Shown: positions 6,912 through 13,933 of the stretch, piece by piece
Layout: each line of letters starts with the position of its first letter
How positions within the stretch are numbered: the stretch's first letter is position 1
Program-made: the position numbers and the translations under genes
Notes under the pieces: generated by a model
Seen by the model: the letters and a program-made list of their open reading frames with translations, nothing else
Told to the model about the DNA's origin: nothing
The model's database searches: none
Source: Chloroflexi bacterium UBA6077
GTDB lineage: Bacteria; Chloroflexota; UBA6077
Direction: 5' to 3'
Assembly (NCBI GenBank): GCA_002436065.1
Contig: DIXP01000045.1
Location: 1 to 21,988 of the forward strand
Length of the DNA stretch: 21,988 nt

Positions 6912-7912
6912 TGGAGGGTACTGCTGTTCCCAAGGTAGCCGTGATAGCGACGGGCGGCACGATCTCCTGCAAGGTGGATTCGGCCAGCGGCAAGACGGTG
7001 GCTAGCCTCACCGGGGCGGATCTGCTGGGGAGTCTTCCCAGCAAGCGCCGATATGCGGACCTGGAGTTGGTGGAGTTTGCCAGGGTGCAGTCCACCAACA
7101 TGCTGCCGCAGCAGATGTTCGAGATCGCCCAGGCGGCGAACGGATTGCTTGCCAGGGCTGACGTGGTTGGCTGCGTCGTGACCCACGGGACGTCCACGAT
7201 GGAGGAGTCCTCCTACATGATGGACCTCCTTCTCAACAGCGAGAAACCGGTCGTGTTCACCGGGGCGATGTACAGCGCCCAGGCTCTGGATTCCGACGGC
7301 CCGCGCAACATTGAGGACGCCATAAGGGTGGCTGCGTGTCCCAATGCCCGTGGCAAGGGGGCTTTGGTGTGCATGAGCGGCGAAGTCCATGCTGCGAGAG
7401 ACGTGGGGAAGATGCACAAGAGCGCCCCTCACACCTTCAACTCCTTCGACCACGGGACTGTCGGCAGAGTGGATGAAGATAGGGTGATCTTCTATCGCCA
7501 GCCGCTGCTCAGGCGGACCTTCCAGGCCTCACGCATCGAGCCCAACGTGGATTTGATTAAGGTGGTGTCCGGGTCCGACGACCGCTTCATAAGGGCCAGC
7601 GTGGCGAGCGGTGCGGTCGGGTTCGTCATCGAGGGCATGCCGGGCCGGGGGAACGTGCCCGCCACTATGGCGGACGGGATCAGGTGGGCGAGAGAGCGAG
7701 GCACAGTGGTAGTGCTGGCCGGCCGGGCTCCGGAAGGGCGCGTCCTGGCCAAGTACGGTGGCGGTGGAGGGGTGATGGACTTGGTGGAGATGGGCGTTAT
7801 CACTGCCGGAGACCTCCTCCCCACCAAGGCGCGGATCCTCCTGATGGTCGCCCTCGGGTTCACGCGGGACGAGGGCGAGCTGCGGAGCGTCTTCGAAGAG
7901 GTTGCGCCCTGA
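6911..7912 (+). CDS. Asparaginase/glutaminase family amidohydrolase with altered active site
   Basis: This 333-residue protein has the two-domain L-asparaginase fold. The first signature ATGGTI carries the nucleophilic Thr17. The second signature reads VTHGTSTMEESS at 90-101, followed by VFTGAMYSAQALDSDGPRN and HAARDVGK with Lys167. In classical enzymes the second signature is HGTDTMEET, and the Asp contacts the substrate alpha-amino group. Here that residue is Ser95, while Thr94 and Lys167 are kept. The equivalent of the flexible-loop tyrosine (Tyr25 in E. coli AnsB) is also not evident. Amide hydrolysis should remain possible, but asparagine is an unlikely substrate. An amide without an alpha-amino group, such as a maleamate- or succinamate-like compound, fits better (inference). 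ATG 6911 overlaps the stop of the cyclase gene. Confidence 0.85.
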   Translation: MEGTAVPKVAVIATGGTISCKVDSASGKTVASLTGADLLGSLPSKRRYADLELVEFARVQSTNMLPQQMFEIAQAANGLLARADVVGCVVTHGTSTMEESSYMMDLLLNSEKPVVFTGAMYSAQALDSDGPRNIEDAIRVAACPNARGKGALVCMSGEVHAARDVGKMHKSAPHTFNSFDHGTVGRVDEDRVIFYRQPLLRRTFQASRIEPNVDLIKVVSGSDDRFIRASVASGAVGFVIEGMPGRGNVPATMADGIRWARERGTVVVLAGRAPEGRVLAKYGGGGGVMDLVEMGVITAGDLLPTKARILLMVALGFTRDEGELRSVFEEVAP

Positions 7913-8007
7913 GTGAGTCAAGGCACCCGCTTTCGAATCTATGCACAAATGCGCATAACACAGAAATAAGTCTGAGATGGCGACCATGGAAAAGTAAAGG
8001 AGGCAGC

Positions 8008-8979
8008 ATGAGCAGGATAGATATGGCGGAGCTGATCCGCTGCGCGCGGATCCCACTGGAGTTGAATGTCAAGGCCGGCGAGGACGTCTTGATCCTAGCG
8101 GATACGACGACCGAGGAGGATCTGCCGAAGGCGATGGCGGCAGCGGCTCGCGAGGTGGGCGCCGAGCCCACGGTGCTGGTGATGGAGACGAGGCCCGCGC
8201 CAAATCTGGAGCCCTCCAGAGCGGCGGCGGGAGCCATGAAGAGCGCGGCCGTGCTGGTGATGATGGCCTCCCAACCGATTACCCACACGGAGGCGTTGCG
8301 GACGGCGCTGGGAGTTGGGGTCAAATATATCTCCATGCCGATGCTTACCATAGACAGCTTGACACAAGGGGCAGCCACGGCCGACCCGCGCGAGCTGTTC
8401 GCAGTGACCGAGAGGGTGGCGACGCTGCTCACAGAGGCTAGTTCCGCCAGGGTAGTCTCGGATGAGGGGACCGACGTTACCATGGATCTGAGGGGCCGAA
8501 GCGGGATTGTCCTCGGTGGACTCTGCATACCGGGCAAGACCACGGGCGGGTTCCCCCACGGTGAGGCCCCTGTCGCCCCGGTGGAAGAGTCAACCACGGG
8601 CACCATCGTGTTCGACACCACCATGAACCCCATAGGCAGGCTAAGCCAGCCGGTGGTGCTGCGGGTCCAGAGTGGGCGGATCACAAGGATCGAGGGAGGG
8701 GCCGAAGCCGACAAGCTACGCGACCTGCTGGCCAGCAAGGGTGATGCAAACTCATACATGATCGGGGAGTTCGCCATTGGAACCAACCCGAAGGCCCGCA
8801 TCACCGGCAACATGTCCGAGGACAAGCGGGGGATCGGGACCGTCCACTTCGGCATAGGGGACAACGCCACCCTCGGGGGGAAGGTGCGCGCCGCCATTCA
8901 TCTGGACGGCCTGATCCGGCGACCCACGGTGACGCTGGACGGCAAGGTCGTGGTGGAGAACGGGGAGCTGAAGCTGTAG
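8008..8979 (+). CDS. M29-type aminopeptidase-like metalloenzyme (NicX-related superfamily)
   Basis: This 323-residue protein is of the leucyl aminopeptidase (M29, AmpS/AmpT) superfamily, which also includes 2,5-dihydroxypyridine 5,6-dioxygenase NicX. Family blocks at the C-terminus are GEFAIGTNP (Glu254), GTVHFGIGDN (His280) and HLDGLIRRPTV (His298, Asp300), followed by TLDGKVVVENG. They match the Glu/His/His-x-Asp metal-ligand layout of the superfamily. The protein is much shorter than true M29 peptidases (about 400) and closer to NicX in size (about 350). I cannot confirm the exact NicX iron ligands, so peptidase versus ring-cleaving or other activity is open. ATG 8008 has a perfect AAAGGAGG at 7996-8003. 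The 95-nt gap before it contains a short TATGC/GCATA dyad (7940-7957). Its stop codon overlaps the GTG start of the interrupted aconitase gene. Confidence 0.7.
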   Translation: MSRIDMAELIRCARIPLELNVKAGEDVLILADTTTEEDLPKAMAAAAREVGAEPTVLVMETRPAPNLEPSRAAAGAMKSAAVLVMMASQPITHTEALRTALGVGVKYISMPMLTIDSLTQGAATADPRELFAVTERVATLLTEASSARVVSDEGTDVTMDLRGRSGIVLGGLCIPGKTTGGFPHGEAPVAPVEESTTGTIVFDTTMNPIGRLSQPVVLRVQSGRITRIEGGAEADKLRDLLASKGDANSYMIGEFAIGTNPKARITGNMSEDKRGIGTVHFGIGDNATLGGKVRAAIHLDGLIRRPTVTLDGKVVVENGELKL

Positions 8980-9010
8980 TGGGAAAGACGATAGCCGAGA
9001 AGATCCTAAG
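8979..9010 (+). pseudogene. 5' fragment of the interrupted aconitase-family large-subunit gene
   Basis: The first ten codons plus two bases of a LeuC-like gene start at a GTG (8979-8981) that shares its G with the TAG stop of the M29-like gene. They encode (M)GKTIAEKIL, a textbook aconitase-family N-terminus. The frame stops at the CTAAG target repeat (9006-9010), where the ISAzo13-family element begins. It resumes at 12140 with S-D-R-S-G-E-E-A-R-A-G-E-I-V. Joining 8979-9010 to 12142-13366 gives 1257 nt, that is 418 codons plus stop, the normal size of an archaeal-type LeuC/homoaconitase large subunit. Only the insertion separates the parts. Confidence 0.9.
9006..9010. repeat. Left target-site repeat of the ISAzo13-family element
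   Basis: CTAAG directly abuts the left end and is repeated at 12137-12141 beyond the right end. Because the bases flanking TAA are themselves C and G, the data cannot separate a 5-bp repeat (CTAAG) from a 3-bp repeat (TAA) with element ends one base longer (GGACTC). Confidence 0.75.
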
Positions 9011-9016
9011 GACTCG

Positions 9017-10344
9017 TCAAGAAAAGACTTCCCGATCTGACGGTTTGGTTTTCGTATCGAGGCCGCTAACCGAACGCGGCCGAATGGTGTAGTTCCAGTT
9101 GTGGCAAACCGCATGTCGTTCAAGGTTGAGGGTCTTCATCTCGGCGTCGGAGACCTTCTGGCCGGTCTTGTATTCCCCGTCCTGGAGGAAGGCACTGACC
9201 TCCAGGCTGGTGCTGGTGTTGGTGCCTTGAATGTAGGCCAGCAGGGTGTCCCAGCTGCGCAGGGGCTTGCCCGCCCAGTTCAGGCTGATAGGACCGAACA
9301 GGTGATGCTCAATCGGGTTCCATTTCGAGCAGCCCGTAGGATAGTGACAGACCGTCACTGCCAGACCAAGTTGGTCGCTCAGCTGCGCCTGCAACTGCTG
9401 CTTCCACAGGCGAGCGCGATATCCATTGCTCCCCCCACCATCGGCCAGGATCAGCAGATCGGCGGCCTGAGGAAAGGCTCTGCGCCCCTCGCTTTCCCAC
9501 CAGCGGGCAATAGCGTCCACGGCAAACTGCGGGGTGTCGGCCGAGGAGCCGACGTAGATCGTGCCTCGGTTGTGGATCAGGTCATAGATGCCGTAAGGAA
9601 CCGCTCGACCCAAGGCCTCCTGGGGGAAGTCATGCACGTTGACTGCCTCGGCCTCCCTACTCCAGCTTCGTCCAGCGTTCTTGAAGTTGCCGATCAGCTC
9701 TTTCTTCTTGGTGTCCACGCTGATGATCGGCAACCCAGCGGCCTCGAATGCTTGCCGCTGCGTCGCTATCTGCTCGAACTGCTCGTTGCGATCAGGATGG
9801 GCGGCACTCGCCTCGACCTTCTTGGCGTTGACGTGGAGAGCGTAGCCCAGCTTGTCCAGCAAGCGGGCGACCGTGGGAGGGCTGGCTGGGTGTCCAGCCT
9901 CCTTCAGGTCCGAACTCAACTGACGCAGGCTGCTGCGGACCCACTTCTGATCGCTCATCGGATCCCCCGCCGTTTGGGGCTCCACCAGCTCCTGCAACGT
10001 GGTGGTTATTGCCGGGTCTTTTTTTCAACGGCGGGACGGCCAGCTCCTGGCAGACGCACCCGTTCGGCAGGGCGATCCTCCAGCGAAGAGTCCAACTCTT
10101 CCCGACCACGGCGGATCGTCTTCTCGTCCATGCCAGTGATCTGGGACAGGAGACTGTCGCCCCCATACCCGATCCGCTTGGACTCCAGGGCCACATACCA
10201 GCGGCGTTGCTGTTCGTCGAGACGACTCAGGAATAGATTCATCTGCCGGTGCCGTTCACGGTCCGGGTGGTCGGTCGCCTCTCGGCATACAGGACATTGG
10301 CACTCGGGTGGCACTAATGACGTCATGAGCTGCTCCAGGAACAT
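9017..10344 (-). CDS. ISAzo13-family transposase, two frames joined at an A7G slippery tract
   Basis: The N-terminal frame (10344-10006) encodes 112 residues with a helical DNA-binding region (LDEQQRRWYVALESKRIGYG, then ITGMDEKTIRRG). It stops at TAA just after GAAAAAAAG (A7 tract at plus-strand 10019-10025). The C-terminal frame continues after a -1 shift on this tract (KKDPAITTTLQELVEP) and ends at 9017. It carries the DDE catalytic residues in ISVDTKKKE, ILADGGGSNGYR and CSKWNPIEHHLF. A single -1 shift gives about 442 residues, the expected full length. A7G is a classic programmed -1 frameshift or transcriptional slippage motif in insertion sequences. An inactivating indel or a homopolymer sequencing error are the alternatives. 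It is transcribed against the host operon. Confidence 0.85.
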
Positions 10345-10428
10345 CCAACTGTCTGAATGGCCTATCGCACATCTCGCGCCGGGTGTTCACCCCAGACAGC
10401 TCGTTGACCCCTGAAACGGGATATTATT

Positions 10429-10436
10429 CTTTGACG
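10429..10436. repeat. Left 8-bp target duplication of the IS66-family element
   Basis: CTTTGACG lies immediately left of the IS66 end at 10437 and is repeated exactly at 12125-12132. Eight-base target duplications are characteristic of IS66 family elements. Confidence 0.9.
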
Positions 10437-12124
10437 GTAACTGCCTAGCATGGCCACCGTTAGGAGGTGGCGGGTGTGGTTGGAGTGCCGGCGACAGCCT
10501 GGCTGAGCGCGGAGAGGATCGGTAAGCGTTGCTTGCGCAGTGTCGAGATGTAGCCCCGAATCCGACAGAACCGGTCGGCCCCAGTGGGTGTACGGAAGCA
10601 GCCGGAGATCTTCTCGCGCACCTTGGTCATCCGGATGTCCCGCTCGGCCTGGTTATTGTCAAAGGGGACCGCGAAGTCCTCCATGAACGCCAGCGTTGCC
10701 CCCTTGTGCTCCCGCAGCCGATCCACCAGGCTCCCAGCCTTGCCTCGCTTCGGCCGACCTCGCTTCCCAGTCGGCTCAGGTGGGGGATTCATCTTCAGCC
10801 CTGCGTCCAAGATCCCATCGTAGCGACTCTCGAACTCCCGCTTCTCTTCCGACGACAGGGCGAGCAGCCCTTGCCTGCGGGACTCGTCCACGGCCTGCTT
10901 GATCTGGCCCAGCAGTCCCTTGAGCTCCTTCGCCCACCCTTGCCCCAGTTGCTCCTCGACGAAGGTCAACTTCCGCAGATGGTGGGCGTTGCACAGAGCA
11001 TGCTCGCACTGGTCATACTGCCAGTAGCTCGTCAACCCGTCATGCACTGCCCGACCCCGAAAGCTCGGCAACACCCCGATCGCTTCCATGGCCTCGTGCC
11101 CCCGCTTCTTGTGAGGGGCATAGAAGGTCAGGCTCGGCGTGCTCGCCACGTGCAGCCAGGCCGTCTTCCCGCCGACGTTCATCCCAGTCTCGTCGAAGTG
11201 GGCCACCGAGGATTGCTCGATCCCTCGCCTGATCGCCGCTTCGGTCTCGGCCAACTGCTGGTGGCACTCCGCCACGGCGCTCTCCACCGTCCTCTCCGAG
11301 AGGGGGCAACCGAACAGTTCGGCCATCGTCTCGCAGGTCCGCTCCAGGGGCACCAACTGCTCCTGGTTCAGGTAGACGGCCACCGTCGCCACCCCAGGCC
11401 CGTACTGGACCGGTGCCTCGACTCCCACTGGGAAGCTGCCGCTCGTCTCCGCCCCGCAGTCCGGACATCGCTTGATCTCGGCTCGATGCTCGATCACGTG
11501 CGGCTTCACCGGCGGCAGCTCCACCACCTGGCGGCGTTCCCGACGCGCCACTGGGACTTGCTCCAGGTCCCTGCCGCAAGCTCGGCAGTGAGAAGGGGTA
11601 TGCACCTGGATGTCGTCGGGGTCTTCGACCAACTCCAAGGTGTGCCCAACATGGCCAGGCTGTCCGCCGGGCTTACGCCCACTGGGGGAACGCTGACTCT
11701 TCGGGTGGGGCTTGACGCCCGGACCGTCGGAGGAGGGAGGCTTGCCGCTATTGCGACTGTTGGTACCCAGCCTGGCCCGCAACTCCCGGTTCTCCGCCTT
11801 CAGCGCCGCGTTCTCCGCTCGCAACGCCGCGTTCTCGGCCTCCAGTGCCGCAACGCGGGCCGACAAGAGGTCGATCTGGGCTGTCAGTTCGGCCACGAGC
11901 CCAAGCACGAGCTCGACGACCGCTTCTGGACCTTGCCCGTAGGCTTTCAGCACCCCATCGCGAAGGTTCTGTGCGTCCATGCCAATCCGTTGCCGACAAC
12001 CAGACGAATCTCAACTGACCGCTCCATGTATCCTGTATGCAGGATCGGCACCGCGACCCCAACTGGGCGGCATCGCCCATCATGAAGCCGCACAGATAGA
12101 ACTCAGCCAGACGTAGGCAGTTAC
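10437..12124 (-). mobile_element. IS66-family insertion sequence (ISBst12-like, transposase only)
   Basis: This 1688-bp element has an 11-bp perfect core inverted repeat, GTAACTGCCTA, at both tips (10437-10447 and 12114-12124), followed by weaker similarity. Perfect 8-bp duplications CTTTGACG flank it. It encodes one transposase on the minus strand and has no room for the accessory tnpA and tnpB genes of classical IS66, which points to the ISBst12-type subgroup. It inserted 12 bp from the outer tip of the right inverted repeat of the surrounding ISAzo13-family element, and is therefore the younger insertion. Perfect repeats and an intact gene suggest recent activity. Confidence 0.93.
10460..11980 (-). 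CDS. tnpC: IS66-family transposase
   Basis: This 506-residue transposase has an N-terminal leucine-zipper-like coiled coil of repeated LxAENAAL units (about residues 37-70). A basic linker with RNSGKPPSSDG and GGQPGHVGHT follows. A zinc-finger-like region has CRACG (about 133) and CPDCG (about 173). The DDE catalytic core shows Asp in HFDETGM, Asp in VHDGLTSYW and Glu in DNNQAERDIRM. All the IS66 landmarks are present and the frame is open end to end, so it is probably active. The start lies 144 nt inside the right end of the element. Confidence 0.93.
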   Translation of the reverse strand: MDAQNLRDGVLKAYGQGPEAVVELVLGLVAELTAQIDLLSARVAALEAENAALRAENAALKAENRELRARLGTNSRNSGKPPSSDGPGVKPHPKSQRSPSGRKPGGQPGHVGHTLELVEDPDDIQVHTPSHCRACGRDLEQVPVARRERRQVVELPPVKPHVIEHRAEIKRCPDCGAETSGSFPVGVEAPVQYGPGVATVAVYLNQEQLVPLERTCETMAELFGCPLSERTVESAVAECHQQLAETEAAIRRGIEQSSVAHFDETGMNVGGKTAWLHVASTPSLTFYAPHKKRGHEAMEAIGVLPSFRGRAVHDGLTSYWQYDQCEHALCNAHHLRKLTFVEEQLGQGWAKELKGLLGQIKQAVDESRRQGLLALSSEEKREFESRYDGILDAGLKMNPPPEPTGKRGRPKRGKAGSLVDRLREHKGATLAFMEDFAVPFDNNQAERDIRMTKVREKISGCFRTPTGADRFCRIRGYISTLRKQRLPILSALSQAVAGTPTTPATS

Positions 12125-12132
12125 CTTTGACG
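12125..12132. repeat. Right 8-bp target duplication of the IS66-family element
   Basis: CTTTGACG repeats 10429-10436. Together with AGTC at 12133-12136 it forms the outer 12 bp of the split right inverted repeat of the ISAzo13-family element. Confidence 0.9.
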
Positions 12133-12136
12133 AGTC

Positions 12137-12141
12137 CTAAG
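12137..12141. repeat. Right target-site repeat of the ISAzo13-family element
   Basis: CTAAG repeats 9006-9010. The aconitase-family reading frame resumes through this copy (CTA AGC GAC CGC). Confidence 0.75.
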
Positions 12142-12178
12142 CGACCGCTCGGGGGAGGAGGCGAGGGCGGGTGAGATC

Positions 12179-13366
12179 GTGATCGCAAAGGTGGACCTGG
12201 TGATGGGTCACGATGGCAACCGCCCCCAGGCCTACGACGTCGCCCACCGGATGGGAATGAAGGCTCCCTTCGAACCGGACAGGGTGGTGCTGGTGGTCGA
12301 CCATGCGCCCCTTGCCTTCAACGAGGCGGTGGCTTCAGTCCGTCAGCAGATGCGCTCCTTCGCACTGGAGCATGGGGTACGGCTGTTTGAAGGGGGGGAC
12401 GGCATATGCCACCAACTGCTGCCGGAGCAGGGGCTGGTGGTACCCGGCGACCTGGTGGTGGGAGCAGATTCCCATACCTGTACGGCGGGAGCGCTAAATG
12501 CCCTTGGTGTGGGGGTGGGTGGCAGCGACCTGGCGGCGGCGCTGATGACCGGGGAGCTGTGGTTCCGGGTGCCCGAGTCGCTGCGGCTCCTGTTCCGCGG
12601 CGTCCTCCCGCCTGGGGTGTCGTCCAAGGATCTGGCCCTCATGGTGGTTGGGGACCTGAAGTCAGACGGGGCCAACTACCTGTCGCTGGAGTTCGCCGGG
12701 GAGGCTATCGAGGCGCTCAGCGTGGCGAGTCGCCTGACCATTGCCAACATGGCGATCGAGATGGGTGCCAAGACCGCGCTGATGGAACCTGACGCCAAGG
12801 CGGCAGCCTGGGTGAGGGAGAGATCCACCAGGGTCCCCCGGCCGGTCCTTCCCGATCCGGATGCGGCCTATCTTGAGGTGCGACGGTATGACGTCTCCAA
12901 TCTGGCGCCACAGGTGGCATGCCCGCATGAGGTTGACAACGTGGTACCGGTGATGGAGGCCGAGGGCGTTCCTATTCGGATGGGGTTTCTGGGTAGCTGC
13001 ACCAACGGGCGGCTGGAGGACCTGGATGTAGCTGCGCGGATACTGGGCGGGAAGCGGTGTGCCGATGGCGTAAGGCTGCTGGTGACGCCGGCCTCGCGGC
13101 AGGTGTACCTGGAGGCCATGGCCCATGGGGTTCTGAAGACGCTGGTGGAAGCGGGAGCTGTTGTCACCCCTCCCGGCTGCACCGGGTGTACTGGTGGAGC
13201 GCAATTGGGGGTACCAGGGGACGGCGACAGTGTCATCTCCACTGCCAATCGAAACTCCCGCGGACGGTTGGGCAATCCCAACTCCTCGGTCTACCTGGCC
13301 TCTCCGGCTACCGTGGCAGCCTCGGTCCTGGAGGGGAAGATCGCGGACCCGCGCCGCTACCTGTAA
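12179..13366 (+). CDS. Aconitase-family large subunit (LeuC/homoaconitase/dimethylmalate or maleate hydratase type), 5'-truncated by IS
   Basis: This is the main body (395 residues from GTG 12179) of a LeuC-like [4Fe-4S] hydro-lyase that isomerises or hydrates 2-hydroxy acids. Visible motifs are KVDLVMGHDG, ADSHTCTAGAL, GSCTNGR (cluster Cys274) and PGCTGCTGG (Cys334 and Cys337). ISTANRNSRGRLGNP follows. Cluster ligands are complete. The first 23 codons of the intact gene are lost or displaced: the native start is at 8979 and the insertion follows codon 10. The frame is open back to 12131, and GTG 12179 with a GGGGGAGGAGG stretch about 16 nt upstream is the only plausible restart. Whether a protein lacking the first 23 residues folds is doubtful. 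The small subunit follows after a 46-nt gap holding a strong hairpin. The substrate may be isopropylmalate-like, dimethylmalate, homocitrate, citraconate or maleate. Confidence 0.88.
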   Translation: MIAKVDLVMGHDGNRPQAYDVAHRMGMKAPFEPDRVVLVVDHAPLAFNEAVASVRQQMRSFALEHGVRLFEGGDGICHQLLPEQGLVVPGDLVVGADSHTCTAGALNALGVGVGGSDLAAALMTGELWFRVPESLRLLFRGVLPPGVSSKDLALMVVGDLKSDGANYLSLEFAGEAIEALSVASRLTIANMAIEMGAKTALMEPDAKAAAWVRERSTRVPRPVLPDPDAAYLEVRRYDVSNLAPQVACPHEVDNVVPVMEAEGVPIRMGFLGSCTNGRLEDLDVAARILGGKRCADGVRLLVTPASRQVYLEAMAHGVLKTLVEAGAVVTPPGCTGCTGGAQLGVPGDGDSVISTANRNSRGRLGNPNSSVYLASPATVAASVLEGKIADPRRYL

Positions 13367-13371
13367 GTGGG

Positions 13372-13396
13372 ATCCGACCGATCGCATCGGTCGGAT
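13372..13396 (+). other. Intercistronic RNA hairpin between large- and small-subunit genes
   Basis: A perfect 11-bp inverted repeat (ATCCGACCGAT at 13372-13382, ATCGGTCGGAT at 13386-13396) closes a 3-nt loop CGC. It lies 5 nt after the large-subunit stop and 16 nt before the small-subunit start. No T-tract follows, so termination is unlikely. An mRNA stability or processing element, or a hairpin affecting translation of the small subunit, is more plausible. Confidence 0.7.
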
Positions 13397-13412
13397 AGAA
13401 ATGAGGTCAGGC

Positions 13413-13919
13413 ATGACACTGCGCGGTAGGGCTCACAAGTTTGGCAATGACGTGAGTACCGACTACGTAATCTCGTCCAAGTACAAAGGGAAGTTAGTCG
13501 ATTTCCGGGAGATGGCGGCCCACCTGATGGAGGACCTGGACCCAGCCTTCATGCAGAAGGTGGCTCCTGGGGATCTGATCGTGGCCGGGACCAACTTCGG
13601 GTGCGGTTCCTCACGAGAGGCGGCACCCCGGGTCATCAAGGCGGCCGGAATAGGGGGTGTGATAGCTACTTCCTTTGCTCGCATCTTCTACCGGAACGCC
13701 ATCAATATCGGCCTACCTGTGGTGCAGTGTGACACACGAGGGATCGAGGCGGGGGACGAGGTGGAGGTGGATCTGGCGACCGGTAGTGTGGTGGACATGT
13801 CCAGAGGGCTGACGCTGGAATCCAAGCCGCTCCCCGAGGTGATGCTACACATCCTGGCGGACGGTGGGTTGGAGGAGCATCTTCGACAGCACGGCCGCTT
13901 CGTGCTCGAACCGAAGTGA
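13413..13919 (+). CDS. Aconitase-family small subunit (LeuD-like swivel domain)
   Basis: This 168-residue swivel-domain subunit pairs with the LeuC-like protein. Landmarks are AHKFGNDVSTDYVI (7-20), GTNFGCGSSREAAP (about 57-70) and the FARIFYRNAINIGLP block. Size matches archaeal-type LeuD/DmdB small subunits (about 165). In this family the loop after the DVxTD motif, often ending in a YLRT-like sequence, sets the substrate. Here it reads YKGK (24-27), which matches no specificity class I can name. ATG 13413 has GAGGT at 5 nt; an in-frame ATG at 13401 is less well supported. The next gene starts 14 nt after its stop. It should form a heterodimer or heterotetramer with the upstream subunit, whose gene is now interrupted. 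Confidence 0.9.
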   Translation: MTLRGRAHKFGNDVSTDYVISSKYKGKLVDFREMAAHLMEDLDPAFMQKVAPGDLIVAGTNFGCGSSREAAPRVIKAAGIGGVIATSFARIFYRNAINIGLPVVQCDTRGIEAGDEVEVDLATGSVVDMSRGLTLESKPLPEVMLHILADGGLEEHLRQHGRFVLEPK

Positions 13920-13933
13920 GTAAGGAGGGTTGT

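Larger units (their letters stand above)
9011..12136 (-). mobile_element. ISAzo13-family insertion sequence, interrupted by an IS66-family element
   Basis: The ends carry an imperfect inverted repeat of about 24 bp beginning GACTCGTCAA. The left arm is 9011-9034. The right arm is split between 12133-12136 and 10417-10436 because the IS66 element landed inside it. Without the inner element and one copy of its target repeat, the sequence is 1430 bp, a normal size for the family. It carries a frameshifted transposase on the minus strand whose stop codon lies inside the left repeat. It sits in the 5' end of the LeuC-like gene, flanked by CTAAG repeats. With its right repeat split 12 bp from the tip it is probably no longer mobile. 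Confidence 0.88.

Noticed and set aside
7913..8007. Internal promoter before the M29-like gene
   Set aside because: The gap is relatively AT-rich and has a TATGC/GCATA dyad, but no good -35/-10 pair was found. It is too weak to list as a promoter.
8008..8979. Firm call of NicX (2,5-dihydroxypyridine dioxygenase)
   Set aside because: The superfamily match is good, but the His at the expected distance before His-x-Asp in NicX was not found. Only a family-level call is justified.
9101..10414. Plus-strand open frame of 437 codons
   Set aside because: It is antisense to the ISAzo13 transposase. The minus-strand frames carry the DDE motifs; this one shows no family motifs.
10529..12085. Long plus-strand open frame of 518 codons
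   Set aside because: It lies opposite the IS66 transposase, has no recognisable domain and is arginine/leucine/histidine-rich as expected for an antisense shadow of a GC-rich gene.
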